From JACKII01 sp965222315 (GTDB taxonomy: Bacteria > Pseudomonadota > Alphaproteobacteria > Bin95), in the NCBI GenBank assembly GCA_965222315.1, contig OZ244951.1, positions 3,348,001 through 3,412,000 on the forward strand: 64,000 nt of DNA, given 5' to 3'. Of this stretch, positions 54,252 through 62,072 are shown piece by piece. Numbering within the stretch: the stretch's first letter is position 1; each line of letters opens with the position of its first letter. Under the pieces are notes generated by a model, which was given only the letters and a program-made list of their open reading frames with translations, was not told where the DNA came from and ran no database searches. The position numbers and the translations under genes were made by a program.

Positions 54252-54278
54252 TTGACGCGATTTCGCGTATGTTATACG
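54252..54278 (+). promoter_or_regulatory. candidate zur-znu promoter with Zur-like half-site
   Basis: TTGACG (54252-54257) and TATACG (54273-54278) are separated by 15 bases, a little short for sigma-70. They overlap ATGTTATA, which matches one half of the AT-rich Zur palindrome known from alphaproteobacteria; the other half is not conserved. It ends 9 bases before the zur ATG, so the transcript would be nearly leaderless. Confidence 0.35.
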
Positions 54279-54287
54279 GTCCGCGTC

Positions 54288-54734
54288 ATGCAAGAACATT
54301 CCGCCCCCGCTGCCGACAGTGACCCGGCAAAGCTAGCGCCGAACCATGCCAAGGTCTACGACGCCTTGCGGGCTGGCGCTCGCCCCATGACGGCCTATGA
54401 ACTGATTGATGCGGTGCGGGCTGGCGGGATATCCGCGCCGCCAACGGTCTACCGCGCCCTTAACAAGCTTATCGACCTGGGGCTCGCCCACCGGCTGGAA
54501 AGCCTGAATGCCTTCGTTGCCTGTTCTCATGAAGACGAACACCGCAGCGGCGCGATTTTCCTGATTTGCAATACATGCGGCGAGACGCGGGAGGTCGTGG
54601 ACCGGTCACTCGACCAGCATTTGCGTCAGATGAGCGGCGAATATGCCTTCCATGTGACGCAGGCGACCGTCGAACTGCGCGGCCATTGTGCCGATTGCGT
54701 AGCCGCCGCGCACGGTGCGGAGAAACCGGCATGA
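54288..54734 (+). CDS. zur: zinc uptake regulator Zur (Fur family)
   Basis: This 148-residue Fur-family repressor has a winged-helix N-terminal half (ARPMTAYELIDAVRAGG, PPTVYRALNKLIDLGLAHRL) and a metal-binding half with AFVACSHEDEHRSGAIFLIC. The structural zinc CxxC pairs are CNTCG and CADC. ATG 54288 is preferred over an upstream in-frame start because the longer N-terminus is not family-like. It represses zinc import genes when zinc is plentiful. It overlaps the small ORF that precedes znuC, so it probably controls its own operon. Confidence 0.9.
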   Translation: MQEHSAPAADSDPAKLAPNHAKVYDALRAGARPMTAYELIDAVRAGGISAPPTVYRALNKLIDLGLAHRLESLNAFVACSHEDEHRSGAIFLICNTCGETREVVDRSLDQHLRQMSGEYAFHVTQATVELRGHCADCVAAAHGAEKPA

Positions 54735-54865
54735 GCGGACATCACCATAGCAGGAGCGTGCGCGCCGGGCTTAGCCCCGTGCGCATGGGCGTCGCAGAGC
54801 GGCTGGGGGTCGCAGCATTGTGCTGCGCGCTGGTTTGGGCCGGCGTCTTTTGGGCCATCGGGTGA
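54731..54865 (+). CDS. small His-starting single-pass membrane protein in the zur-znu operon
   Basis: A 44-residue reading frame starts at an ATGA overlap with the zur stop and ends 11 bases before znuC. The N-terminus has HHH at residues 4-6, the middle is basic (RSVRAGLSPVRMGVAERL), and the C-terminus is one hydrophobic helix (GVAALCCALVWAGVFWAIG). The tight packing between zur and znuC suggests a real gene. A role in zinc handling is inference. No domain is known to me. Confidence 0.65.
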   Translation: MSGHHHSRSVRAGLSPVRMGVAERLGVAALCCALVWAGVFWAIG

Positions 54866-54876
54866 AAGCGAAAGCT

Positions 54877-55653
54877 ATGTCGAACGTGATCGCCTTCCAG
54901 AACTTAACGCTTGGCTATGACCGGCACCCGGCGGTGCATCATCTGGATACGGAACTGCAACCAGGTTCTCTGACCGCGGTTGTCGGGCCGAACGGCGCGG
55001 GCAAGTCTACGCTGCTCAAAGGGATCGCCGGCGCGTTGCGCCCGCTGGAAGGCGCTGTCTCCACCGGCTCCGTCAAGAAGCAGGATATCGCCTACCTGCC
55101 GCAACAGGCGGAGATCGATCGTGAATTTCCGATCAACGTGCTGGACTTCGTCGCGATGGGGCTCTGGCGGCAGGTGGGGCCGTTCGGCGGCATCGGGCGT
55201 CGCGTACGGCATCGGATCGAAGAAGCCATAGCCGCCGTCGGCATGACCGGTTTCGAAGGCCGTCAGATCGGCACGCTTTCGGGCGGTCAGATGCAGCGGG
55301 CGATGTTCGCCCGGCTTTTATTGCAGGACGCACCGATTGTGCTGCTGGACGAGCCCTTCAACGCCGTGGACACCAAGACCGTCAGCGACCTGCTGGGGCT
55401 GGTGCAGCACTGGCATGGCGAACGGCGGACCATCGTTACCGTGCTGCATGACCTGGATCAGGTGCGCCGCAGTTTTCCGGACACTCTGCTGCTGGCCCGG
55501 CAACTGATCGCGCACGGCCGCACCGAGGACGTTTTAACGGCTGAAAACCTGTTCCGCGCCCGGCAGGTTTGCGAGACGTTCGATGAGCACGCCGCTGTCT
55601 GCGACGGATCGCCGGAAAGCCCGCCCCAAAGCCCCCCGCTGAGGGCAGCGTGA
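54877..55653 (+). CDS. znuC: zinc ABC transporter ATP-binding protein ZnuC
   Basis: This 258-residue ATPase powers high-affinity zinc uptake. Walker A GPNGAGKST is near residue 37, then YLPQQAEIDREFPINVLDFV (Q-loop of the metal ABC family), the signature LSGGQMQRAMFAR, Walker B IVLLDEPFNAVD, and the switch His in VLHDLDQVR. The C-terminal region carries His and Cys residues. ATG 54877 is the family-like start. It overlaps znuB by 4 bases. Confidence 0.95.
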   Translation: MSNVIAFQNLTLGYDRHPAVHHLDTELQPGSLTAVVGPNGAGKSTLLKGIAGALRPLEGAVSTGSVKKQDIAYLPQQAEIDREFPINVLDFVAMGLWRQVGPFGGIGRRVRHRIEEAIAAVGMTGFEGRQIGTLSGGQMQRAMFARLLLQDAPIVLLDEPFNAVDTKTVSDLLGLVQHWHGERRTIVTVLHDLDQVRRSFPDTLLLARQLIAHGRTEDVLTAENLFRARQVCETFDEHAAVCDGSPESPPQSPPLRAA

Positions 55654-56519
55654 TCTACGACGCCCTGGTTGGACCTTTTCTGGAGTTCGCTTTTATGCGC
55701 CGGGCTCTGGTCGGGTGCCTCGCGATTTCCCTCGGTGCGACGCCAGTCGGGGTGTTCCTGATGCTGCGCCGGATGAGCCTGACGGGCGACGCCATGGCGC
55801 ATGCGATCCTGCCGGGGGCTGCCATTGGCTTCCTGATAGCAGGGCTCTCGCTCAGCGCCATGACCATCGGCGGCCTGATCGCGGGCATGGCGGTGGCAAT
55901 GGCAGCGGGTTTCGTCGCGCGCTCCACCACCCTGCGGGAGGATGCAAGTATGGCTGCATTCTACCTGATCTCGCTGGCCGCCGGCGTGCTGATCATCTCT
56001 ATCCGCGGCAGCAATATCGACTTGATGCACGTCTTGTTCGGCACCGTGCTGGCACTCAATGACGATGCGCTGTTTCTGCTGGCGAGTATCGCAACCATCA
56101 CCCTGACGGTGTTGGCTCTGTTGTTCCGGCCATTGATCATGGAGTGCCTGGACCCGGCGTTTCTGCGATCGGTAAGCGCTTCCAGTTCTCTGGCCCACTA
56201 CGCCTTTCTTGCCCTGGCAGTGCTGAATCTGGTCGGCGGTTTTCATGCGCTCGGCACATTGATGGCGGTTGGCATCATGATCCTGCCGGCGGCGGCGGCC
56301 CGGTTCTGGGCACGGGATGTCGGGGGCTTGATCCTGGTCGCCATGCTGACTGGCGTCATCAGCAGCATCACCGGCCTGCTGCTGTCGTATCACTGGAGCC
56401 TGCCCTCCGGCCCGGCGATCGTCCTGATGGCAGGGCTCGTCTACACCGTGTCGTTCCTGGCTGGTCCCGTCGGCAGCATTCTGGCTCAGCACTGGCGAAG
56501 ACCGCATTTCGAGTCCTAA
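55650..56519 (+). CDS. znuB: zinc ABC transporter permease ZnuB
   Basis: This 289-residue ABC-3 family permease has about eight membrane segments. Landmarks are FMRRALVGCLAISLGATPVG near the N-terminus, RRMSLTGDAMAHAILPGAAI, GSNIDLMHVLFGTVLALNDD, and the C-terminal FHALGTLMAVGIMILPAAAA. GTG start 55650 overlaps the znuC stop. It forms the membrane channel for zinc delivered by ZnuA. Confidence 0.94.
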   Translation: MIYDALVGPFLEFAFMRRALVGCLAISLGATPVGVFLMLRRMSLTGDAMAHAILPGAAIGFLIAGLSLSAMTIGGLIAGMAVAMAAGFVARSTTLREDASMAAFYLISLAAGVLIISIRGSNIDLMHVLFGTVLALNDDALFLLASIATITLTVLALLFRPLIMECLDPAFLRSVSASSSLAHYAFLALAVLNLVGGFHALGTLMAVGIMILPAAAARFWARDVGGLILVAMLTGVISSITGLLLSYHWSLPSGPAIVLMAGLVYTVSFLAGPVGSILAQHWRRPHFES

Positions 56520-56542
56520 ATCACCTAAGGAGATTCACCAGA

Positions 56543-57610
56543 ATGTTTGCTCGAAGCCGCGCCGTTGCTGCCATATGCACGATATTGTTTGCCGCGCTTG
56601 GCCTTGGGACAAACGCAACGGCAACCGAGCGGCTGCCGGTCGTTGCAACATTCAGTATTCTGGGCGATCTCGTCCACGTGGTCGGGCAGGACCGCGTCGC
56701 GATAACGACACTGGTCGGACCTGACGGCGACGCGCATGTTTTCCATCCGACGCCACAACATGCCGACGCCGTCGGCAAAGCGCGGCTGGTGTTTGCGAAC
56801 GGCCTGGGCTTCGAAGGCTGGATGGACCGGCTTGTGGAGGCTGTGGACTTCAAGGGCACGACCGTCACCGTTTCCGACGGTATCAAGGCACTCAAGGCCG
56901 GTGAAGATGACGACCACGGGCACGAAGAACACGACCGTCATAAAGAAGGACCTGACGACCACAAAGACCATTCTCATGAGTCGAAGGATCATCACGAGGC
57001 CAAAGATCATCATGAGTCGGAGGATGATCATGGGGATAAACATGACCATGCCGGGGACCATCATGCTCACGACGACGGCGAGTTCGACCCCCATGCCTGG
57101 CATGACATCGCCAATATCAAGATCTACGTCACCAATATTGCGGAGGCACTGAGCAAGGCTGATCCGAACAGCCAGGCCATGTATGAGCGAAACCGTGACG
57201 CCTATATCGTGCGGCTCGACGCCCTCGAAAAAGGACTTCGTCAGCAGCTTGCCGCTACGCCCGGTGCCCCCCATCGCGTGGCGGTGCCGCACGACGCGTT
57301 CGGGTACTTCGAACGGGCTTATGGTGTTGAGTTTGTGGCGCTACAAGGCCTCAGCACGGAGTCTGAAGTTTCCGCCAAAGACGTCGCCAGTTTGATCCGT
57401 GACATGCGGGCCGGGGGAGTAGATGCCATTTTCGTCGAAAATATTGCCGACACCCGACTGATCGAACAGGTCCAACGGGAAACCAACATCACGATCGGCG
57501 GCACGCTTTTTTCCGGCGCCTTGAGTGGACCGGACGGCCCGGCGGCGACTTATCTGGATATGATGCGCCATAATATCGACACGCTGCTGGCAGCGCTGAA
57601 GAAGGACTGA
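56543..57610 (+). CDS. znuA: zinc ABC transporter substrate-binding protein ZnuA
   Basis: This 355-residue periplasmic cluster A-I protein has a signal peptide (AVAAICTILFAALGLGTNATA) and binding-site histidines in DAHVFHPTPQHAD, then FDPHAWHDIANI and VPHDAFGYFERAYG. An expanded His/Asp/Glu-rich loop at about residues 115-170 (many DDH, KDHH and HESE steps) is typical of ZnuA. AAGGAG (56527-56532) sets the ATG at 56543. It is the last gene of the zur-znu operon. Confidence 0.96.
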   Translation: MFARSRAVAAICTILFAALGLGTNATATERLPVVATFSILGDLVHVVGQDRVAITTLVGPDGDAHVFHPTPQHADAVGKARLVFANGLGFEGWMDRLVEAVDFKGTTVTVSDGIKALKAGEDDDHGHEEHDRHKEGPDDHKDHSHESKDHHEAKDHHESEDDHGDKHDHAGDHHAHDDGEFDPHAWHDIANIKIYVTNIAEALSKADPNSQAMYERNRDAYIVRLDALEKGLRQQLAATPGAPHRVAVPHDAFGYFERAYGVEFVALQGLSTESEVSAKDVASLIRDMRAGGVDAIFVENIADTRLIEQVQRETNITIGGTLFSGALSGPDGPAATYLDMMRHNIDTLLAALKKD

Positions 57611-57696
57611 CTGGCGCAATTGGGACTGCCGCGATGCGCGCGGGGGCGCTATAAACATGAAACATTCTTCCTAGGCAAATCGCGGCGGCTACCGAT

Positions 57697-58563
57697 ATGG
57701 CTACGAACAAAGGCGCTTCGCAGGAGGCCATTCAATATCATTACGACGTCGGCAATGACTTCTATTCGGCGTGGCTGGATAGCGGCCTGTCCTATTCCGC
57801 CGCGATCTGGCCCGACGACCGAAGTACGCCCTGCACCTTGGAACAGGCCCAGGACGAGAAGCTGGATTGGCATCTTGCGTCCGCTGGCGCCTCAGACGGC
57901 ATGCGGCTGCTGGATATTGGCTGCGGTTGGGGAAGCCTTATCAATCACGCACTGGCGCATCGGGCTATCGGCGGGGCGGTCGGTCTGACCCTGGCGGAAG
58001 AACAGGCTGCATTGGACCGGGAGCGCTTCGCCGGACAGCCGGTCGAGATACAGGTGCGAGCCTGGCAGGACTTCACCGCAGATCAGCCGTTCGATGCAAT
58101 CATCTCCATCGGTGCGTTCGAACATTTCGCCAAGCCGGATATGGACCCGGCGGAAAAAACCGCGTGCTATGCGGAGTTTTTTCGCTTTTGCGCCCATAAT
58201 CTGGCGGATGGCGGGCGGCTGTCGCTCCAGACAATCACTTGGATGAACATGACGCGGGACCAGGAGACTGCGAACCTGCCGCTCCATATCTTCCCTGAGA
58301 GCAATCTGCCCCGCTTTGCCGAAATCGCCGCGGCGGCGGAGCCAAGTTTTCACACGATGAAGATGCACAATCGCCCGCGCGACTATGCCTTGACGCTGCG
58401 CGAGTGGATGAAGCGGCTGCGGTCGAACAGGGGACCGTTGGAAGAGAAATATGGCAAAGACCTGGTGAACCGCTACCTGCAAGGCTTTGCCAGCTTTGCC
58501 CTGGGCTTCGACCATGGCGTGCTTGGGCTGACACGCTGGAGCTTCTTGAAACGGCCGGGTTAG
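57697..58563 (+). CDS. cyclopropane-fatty-acid synthase-like methyltransferase
   Basis: This 288-residue SAM-dependent enzyme resembles the mycolic-acid/CFA methyltransferase domain: AIQYHYDVGNDFYSAWLDSG, then LDIGCGWGSLINHAL (SAM loop), and the IISIGAFEHFAKPD motif. It lacks the N-terminal domain of bacterial CFA synthases, so the substrate may be a lipid other than phospholipid. It starts 87 bases after znuA with no strong ribosome site. Its last four bases overlap the convergent HCCA-isomerase-like gene. Confidence 0.85.
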   Translation: MATNKGASQEAIQYHYDVGNDFYSAWLDSGLSYSAAIWPDDRSTPCTLEQAQDEKLDWHLASAGASDGMRLLDIGCGWGSLINHALAHRAIGGAVGLTLAEEQAALDRERFAGQPVEIQVRAWQDFTADQPFDAIISIGAFEHFAKPDMDPAEKTACYAEFFRFCAHNLADGGRLSLQTITWMNMTRDQETANLPLHIFPESNLPRFAEIAAAAEPSFHTMKMHNRPRDYALTLREWMKRLRSNRGPLEEKYGKDLVNRYLQGFASFALGFDHGVLGLTRWSFLKRPG

Positions 58564-59183
58564 GCGGAGGCTATCCCCAGATTGTCCGTCCTGGTGGCCG
58601 CTGCAAGGGCGCGGCGGACCATATCCAGGCGATCGCCGCCCCAGATAATCTCCTCACCGACGACGAAGGTCGGCACGCCGAACACACCCATCGCCTCGGC
58701 CTCATCCAGGCCCTGGAAATAGCGGCGCCGCCCCTCCCCTTCCGCAAAGGCCGGAAAAGCCGAGGCGTCTGCTGCGCCAGCCTCCGCCAGAACCGCCTGG
58801 ACCGCCGCCGGATCTTCGATATCCAAGGCACGGCGGAAGAAGCGCTCGAACACCCGGTTGTGATAGGCATCGAACACCCCCTGATCCTGCGCGAACAGGG
58901 CGCCAATGTGAGCGATTTGAGAGTCGAATATCTTCTTCGGCCCGAGCGTGACCAGCCCCTGCGCGTTCGCCATCCGCCGGGCGTCCATGTAGGAATATTT
59001 CACGCGCCGCCACTGATGGTCGTTCCGGTCCTCAACAGAACCCAGATATTCCGGAATACGCAACGTGTATGGCCGCCAATCGATGGCCACACCGAACTCT
59101 GCAGCCAGCCCCCGGGCCCGCCGTACTGCGAGATAGGCGTAAGGGCTCTTATAGTCGAAATAGACGGTGAGCTTCAGATCCAT
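58560..59183 (-). CDS. 2-hydroxychromene-2-carboxylate isomerase/DsbA-like thioredoxin-fold protein
   Basis: The 207-residue product has the kappa-GST/HCCA-isomerase fold: VYFDYKSPYAYLAVRRA with a Ser-Pro in place of a CxxC, then VDWRPYTLRI-like FGVAIDWRPYTL, and the closing GVFGVPTFVVGEEIIWGGDR. It probably binds glutathione; the substrate is unknown. ATG 59183 gives the family-like MDLKLTVYFD start, and an in-frame ATG at 59201 is an alternative. It is divergent from phaB and shares the 185-base region with a PhaR-like box. Confidence 0.83.
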   Translation of the reverse strand: MDLKLTVYFDYKSPYAYLAVRRARGLAAEFGVAIDWRPYTLRIPEYLGSVEDRNDHQWRRVKYSYMDARRMANAQGLVTLGPKKIFDSQIAHIGALFAQDQGVFDAYHNRVFERFFRRALDIEDPAAVQAVLAEAGAADASAFPAFAEGEGRRRYFQGLDEAEAMGVFGVPTFVVGEEIIWGGDRLDMVRRALAAATRTDNLGIASA

Positions 59184-59238
59184 TAGGTTTGTCCCTGACA
59201 TCTTGATCGTGTGCGGCATATCGCAGTCGCAACATTTT

Positions 59239-59253
59239 TGCTGCAACGCAGCA
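59239..59253. promoter_or_regulatory. PhaR-like operator TGCTGC-AAC-GCAGCA
   Basis: A perfect CTGC-N3-GCAG palindrome with extended arms lies 116 bases before the phaB start and 56 bases upstream of the HCCA-isomerase-like start. The dyad matches TGC-rich operators described for PhaR, the polyhydroxybutyrate-sensing repressor of alphaproteobacteria. A similar site precedes phaZ (61502-61516). phaR itself is not in the window. Confidence 0.6.
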
Positions 59254-59368
59254 TAACGGTATCATGGATTCTACGGTGACCGATGCCATTGACGCCAGCT
59301 CTCTGCAGCCTGCTGACAGGCATTAGATGTCCGGACCGTCTCAACAACCCTATGAAGGAGGATGTCCC

Positions 59369-60091
59369 ATGCAACACAACGCAATCGTCACCGGCGGAAC
59401 CCGCGGTATTGGCCGCGCCATTTGTGAGGAGTTGAAGGCTGCGGGGGTCAACGTTGCGGCCAATTATGGCGGCAATGATGAGGCCGCCGCCCGCTTCAAG
59501 GAACAGACCGGCATCCCCGTATACAAGTTCGACGTCGGAGATTATGACGCGTGCCAGGCCGGTGTCGCGAAGATCACCGAAGAGGTGGGGCCGATCGACA
59601 TTCTGGTGAACAATGCGGGCATTACCCGCGACGGCACCATCATGAAGATGTCCCGGGAAGCCTGGGATGCGGTGATCGACACCAACCTCGGCGGCTGCTT
59701 CAACATGGTTCACGCCACCTGGCCGAGCATGCAGGAGCGCAATTTTGGCCGCATCATCAATATCGGCTCGATCAACGGACAAGGCGGCCAGTATGGGCAG
59801 GTGAACTATGCCGCTGCCAAATCAGGCATCCACGGCTTCACCAAGGCACTGGCCCAGGAGGGCGCCCGCTTCGGTATCACGGTAAACGCCCTGGCGCCGG
59901 GCTATGTGGACACCGAAATGGTTGCCGCCGTGCCGGAACGAGTGCTGGAGAAGATCATCCAGGGCATCCCCATGCGCCGCCTCGGCACCGCCCACGACAT
60001 TGCCCGCGGCGTCGTCTTTCTCTGCGGGAACGATTCCGACTTCATCACCGGCTCGACCCTCTCGATCAACGGTGGTCAGCACATGTATTAA
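59369..60091 (+). CDS. phaB: acetoacetyl-CoA reductase (PhaB)
   Basis: This 240-residue SDR enzyme reduces acetoacetyl-CoA to (R)-3-hydroxybutyryl-CoA with NADPH for PHB synthesis. It has the nucleotide loop VTGGTRGIGRAI, LVNNAGITRDGTIMKM, and the catalytic Ser-Tyr-Lys in INIGSINGQGGQYGQVNYAA then AKSG. An AAGGAGG site (59355-59361) lies 7 bases before the ATG, so the longer upstream frame is not used. phaA and phaC are not adjacent. It is followed by a strong intrinsic terminator. Confidence 0.93.
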   Translation: MQHNAIVTGGTRGIGRAICEELKAAGVNVAANYGGNDEAAARFKEQTGIPVYKFDVGDYDACQAGVAKITEEVGPIDILVNNAGITRDGTIMKMSREAWDAVIDTNLGGCFNMVHATWPSMQERNFGRIINIGSINGQGGQYGQVNYAAAKSGIHGFTKALAQEGARFGITVNALAPGYVDTEMVAAVPERVLEKIIQGIPMRRLGTAHDIARGVVFLCGNDSDFITGSTLSINGGQHMY

Positions 60092-60120
60092 GTCGGGTCT
60101 GGCAGTAGTTAAGCTAGCGA

Positions 60121-60148
60121 AAGGGGGCCTAGTATGGCCTCCTTTTTT
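60121..60148 (+). terminator. intrinsic terminator after phaB
   Basis: AAGGGGGCC (60121-60129) and GGCCTCCTT (60136-60144) form a 9-pair stem with one G-T wobble and a 6-base loop, followed by a T-run to 60148. It lies 30 bases past the phaB stop. Confidence 0.85.
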
Positions 60149-60204
60149 CGTGGGCAGGTCGCTCTCAAACGGAAGTCGGATATGCGCCTTCCCGCGCAGC
60201 GGCC

Positions 60205-61455
60205 TCAGGCAGGCTTTAGGGTGCGGTTCGCCCGGATAAAGTCACGGATCTCCGGCTGTATTTCCTCCCGCCAGCGGCGGCCGTTGAAAATGCCGTAGTG
60301 GCCGACTCTGGGGTGAACGAGCCTGTTGCGCATTTCAGCCGGGACGTTGATACAGAGGTCGTGCGCCGCCTGAGTCTGCCCGACGCCCGAAATGTCGTCC
60401 CGCTCCCCCTCCACCGTCATTAGGGCGGTCCGGCGGATTGCTTGAGGCCGCACCAGACGGCCCCGGTGCTTCATACGCCCATCCGGCAGATCGTGATCCT
60501 GGAAGACGATCTTGATCGTCTCCAGGTAGAATTCTTCGGTCATATCCAGCACGGACATGTACTCGTCGTAGAAATCCCGGTGAGCATCGGCGCTCTCGCC
60601 GTCACCTGCGATCATGTGCCGGAAGAGCTGCAAATGGGCATTCACATGACGGTCCATGTTCATGTGCATGAAGCCAGTCAACTGCAGGAAACCGGGATAG
60701 ACGCGCCGGAACATGCCAGGATTCGGCCAGGGGACTGACATGATCACCTTGCGCTCGAACCATTCCAGATCGCGGCTGGTTGCAAGTTCGTTCGGCACAG
60801 TGGGGCTGAGGCGTGTATCAATCGGGCTGCCCATCAGTGTAACGCTGGCCGGCTGGGCGGGGTCGTTATCCTCCGCCATCATGGAGGCCGCCGCAAGCAC
60901 TGCCGGCCCCGGCTGACACACCGCCATCACGTGCAGATCCGGCCCAAGAACCCTAATAAATTCCCTCACATAATCGGTGTAATCTTCAAGCCCGAACTTG
61001 CCCTTCGACAACGGAACCGTCCGCGCGTCTTTCCAGTCCGTGACGTAGACATCGTGCTCCGGCAGCATCGCCTGCACCGTTCCGCGCAACAGTGTTGCGT
61101 AATGCCCGGACAGCGGCGCCACGATCAGCACCCGGGGATCGCTCTGCCGTTCTTTCGGCATGTGGCTTTCCGACCGGTGGAAGCGGATCAGCGAACAGAA
61201 TGGTTTTTCCCGGATGGCTTCGATCCGCACGGGCACCGCACAATCACCAGCCATGGTTTCCGTGATGCCCCAGTCCGGTTTGCCAAAACGCCTGGTGGCC
61301 CGCTCGAACATATCCAAGGCTGCGCTGTAGGCGCGGGCGGGCGGCGTGAAGGCCGCAGGATTGATCGCCGGGTCCATCATGTGGCGGGCTGCAATGGCAG
61401 CGGCGCGCCACGGACCGACCGCAGCGTGGGTCATCTCATAGGCAGCATAGAGCAA
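60205..61455 (-). CDS. phaZ: intracellular polyhydroxybutyrate depolymerase (PhaZ)
   Basis: This 416-residue PHB depolymerase has the family N-terminus (MLYAAYEM, with TTG start 61455 after a GGAGG site), the domain ILIVAPLSGHYATLLRGTV-like VLIVAPLSGHYA, and the nucleophile Cys180 in AVCQPGPAVLAAA. A Cys in place of Ser is normal for intracellular depolymerases of this group. The C-terminal segment TVEGERDDISGVGQT carries the catalytic Asp, and PRVGHYGIFNGRRW the His. It is convergent with phaB. A PhaR-like box lies 47 bases upstream. Confidence 0.93.
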   Translation of the reverse strand: MLYAAYEMTHAAVGPWRAAAIAARHMMDPAINPAAFTPPARAYSAALDMFERATRRFGKPDWGITETMAGDCAVPVRIEAIREKPFCSLIRFHRSESHMPKERQSDPRVLIVAPLSGHYATLLRGTVQAMLPEHDVYVTDWKDARTVPLSKGKFGLEDYTDYVREFIRVLGPDLHVMAVCQPGPAVLAAASMMAEDNDPAQPASVTLMGSPIDTRLSPTVPNELATSRDLEWFERKVIMSVPWPNPGMFRRVYPGFLQLTGFMHMNMDRHVNAHLQLFRHMIAGDGESADAHRDFYDEYMSVLDMTEEFYLETIKIVFQDHDLPDGRMKHRGRLVRPQAIRRTALMTVEGERDDISGVGQTQAAHDLCINVPAEMRNRLVHPRVGHYGIFNGRRWREEIQPEIRDFIRANRTLKPA

Positions 61456-61501
61456 GGGGTAAATGCCTCCAACGATGGCAGGTGATGGGTTTGCGTTTCA
61501 T

Positions 61502-61516
61502 TGCTGCAACGCAACA
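61502..61516. promoter_or_regulatory. PhaR-like operator, imperfect
   Basis: TGCTGC-AAC-GCAACA differs from the perfect box near phaB by one base in the right arm. It lies 47 bases upstream of the phaZ start (minus strand), where a repressor of phaZ would act. Confidence 0.45.
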
Positions 61517-61690
61517 TAGGCGTAGTGCGGCGATTCGGCAAGGCGCACGTTCAAACACCGTTGTTCCGGGCTATGAGCATTTTTCCTGCATGCGGCGGCA
61601 AATCGCTGTGGGAAAGGTCTGGACACAATAATGCCAATTGCTTAAACAGCGCCTTCCACATCCGGTGCCCACGCGGTCCGGTCGGAGAAT

Positions 61691-61766
<76 letters not shown>

Positions 61767-61782
61767 CGCATACATCGCCGAG

Positions 61783-62040
61783 AAGGGCGTGTGGCGTGTT
61801 GTGGCAGCGAAATGCTGTTGCCAAGGGATCATCGCCCCATGGGCGTCTCGTCCGATTGAGCGAGGATAGCCCGGGTGGATTTTCTGGCCCATGTCCTGGT
61901 CGGCAAATACGCCAATCGAGGGCCGCTCTTCCGATAAAGCCAGATCTGCGAGCGTGACACGCCGGACTTACCCGCCGGGATCTCTACCCAGATGTGCTGG
62001 GCGGGCCGCACGGATAGCCCCGTAGCGAGATGCAGCGGCG
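61783..62040 (+). pseudogene. IS66-family transposase relic (TnpC fragment)
   Basis: The first frame reads WRVVAAKCCCQGIIAPWASR then PIERG, matching the cysteine-containing region before the catalytic domain of IS66 TnpC. After a shift near 61865, the frame FLAHVLVGKYANRGPLFR (61881-61934) matches the LLAHVLVSKYADHLPLYRQ landmark; a TAA at 61935-61937 then breaks it, and SQICERD continues the pattern. No ends, target duplication or tnpA/tnpB are seen. It lies just after tRNA-Phe. Confidence 0.65.
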
Positions 62041-62072
62041 ACTTCCGGTTTGAATCGCCGCGTGACACTCAC

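Noticed and set aside
61829..62068. 79-codon minus-strand frame
   Set aside because: The plus strand of the same bases carries IS66 transposase motifs, so this frame is antisense to a relic.
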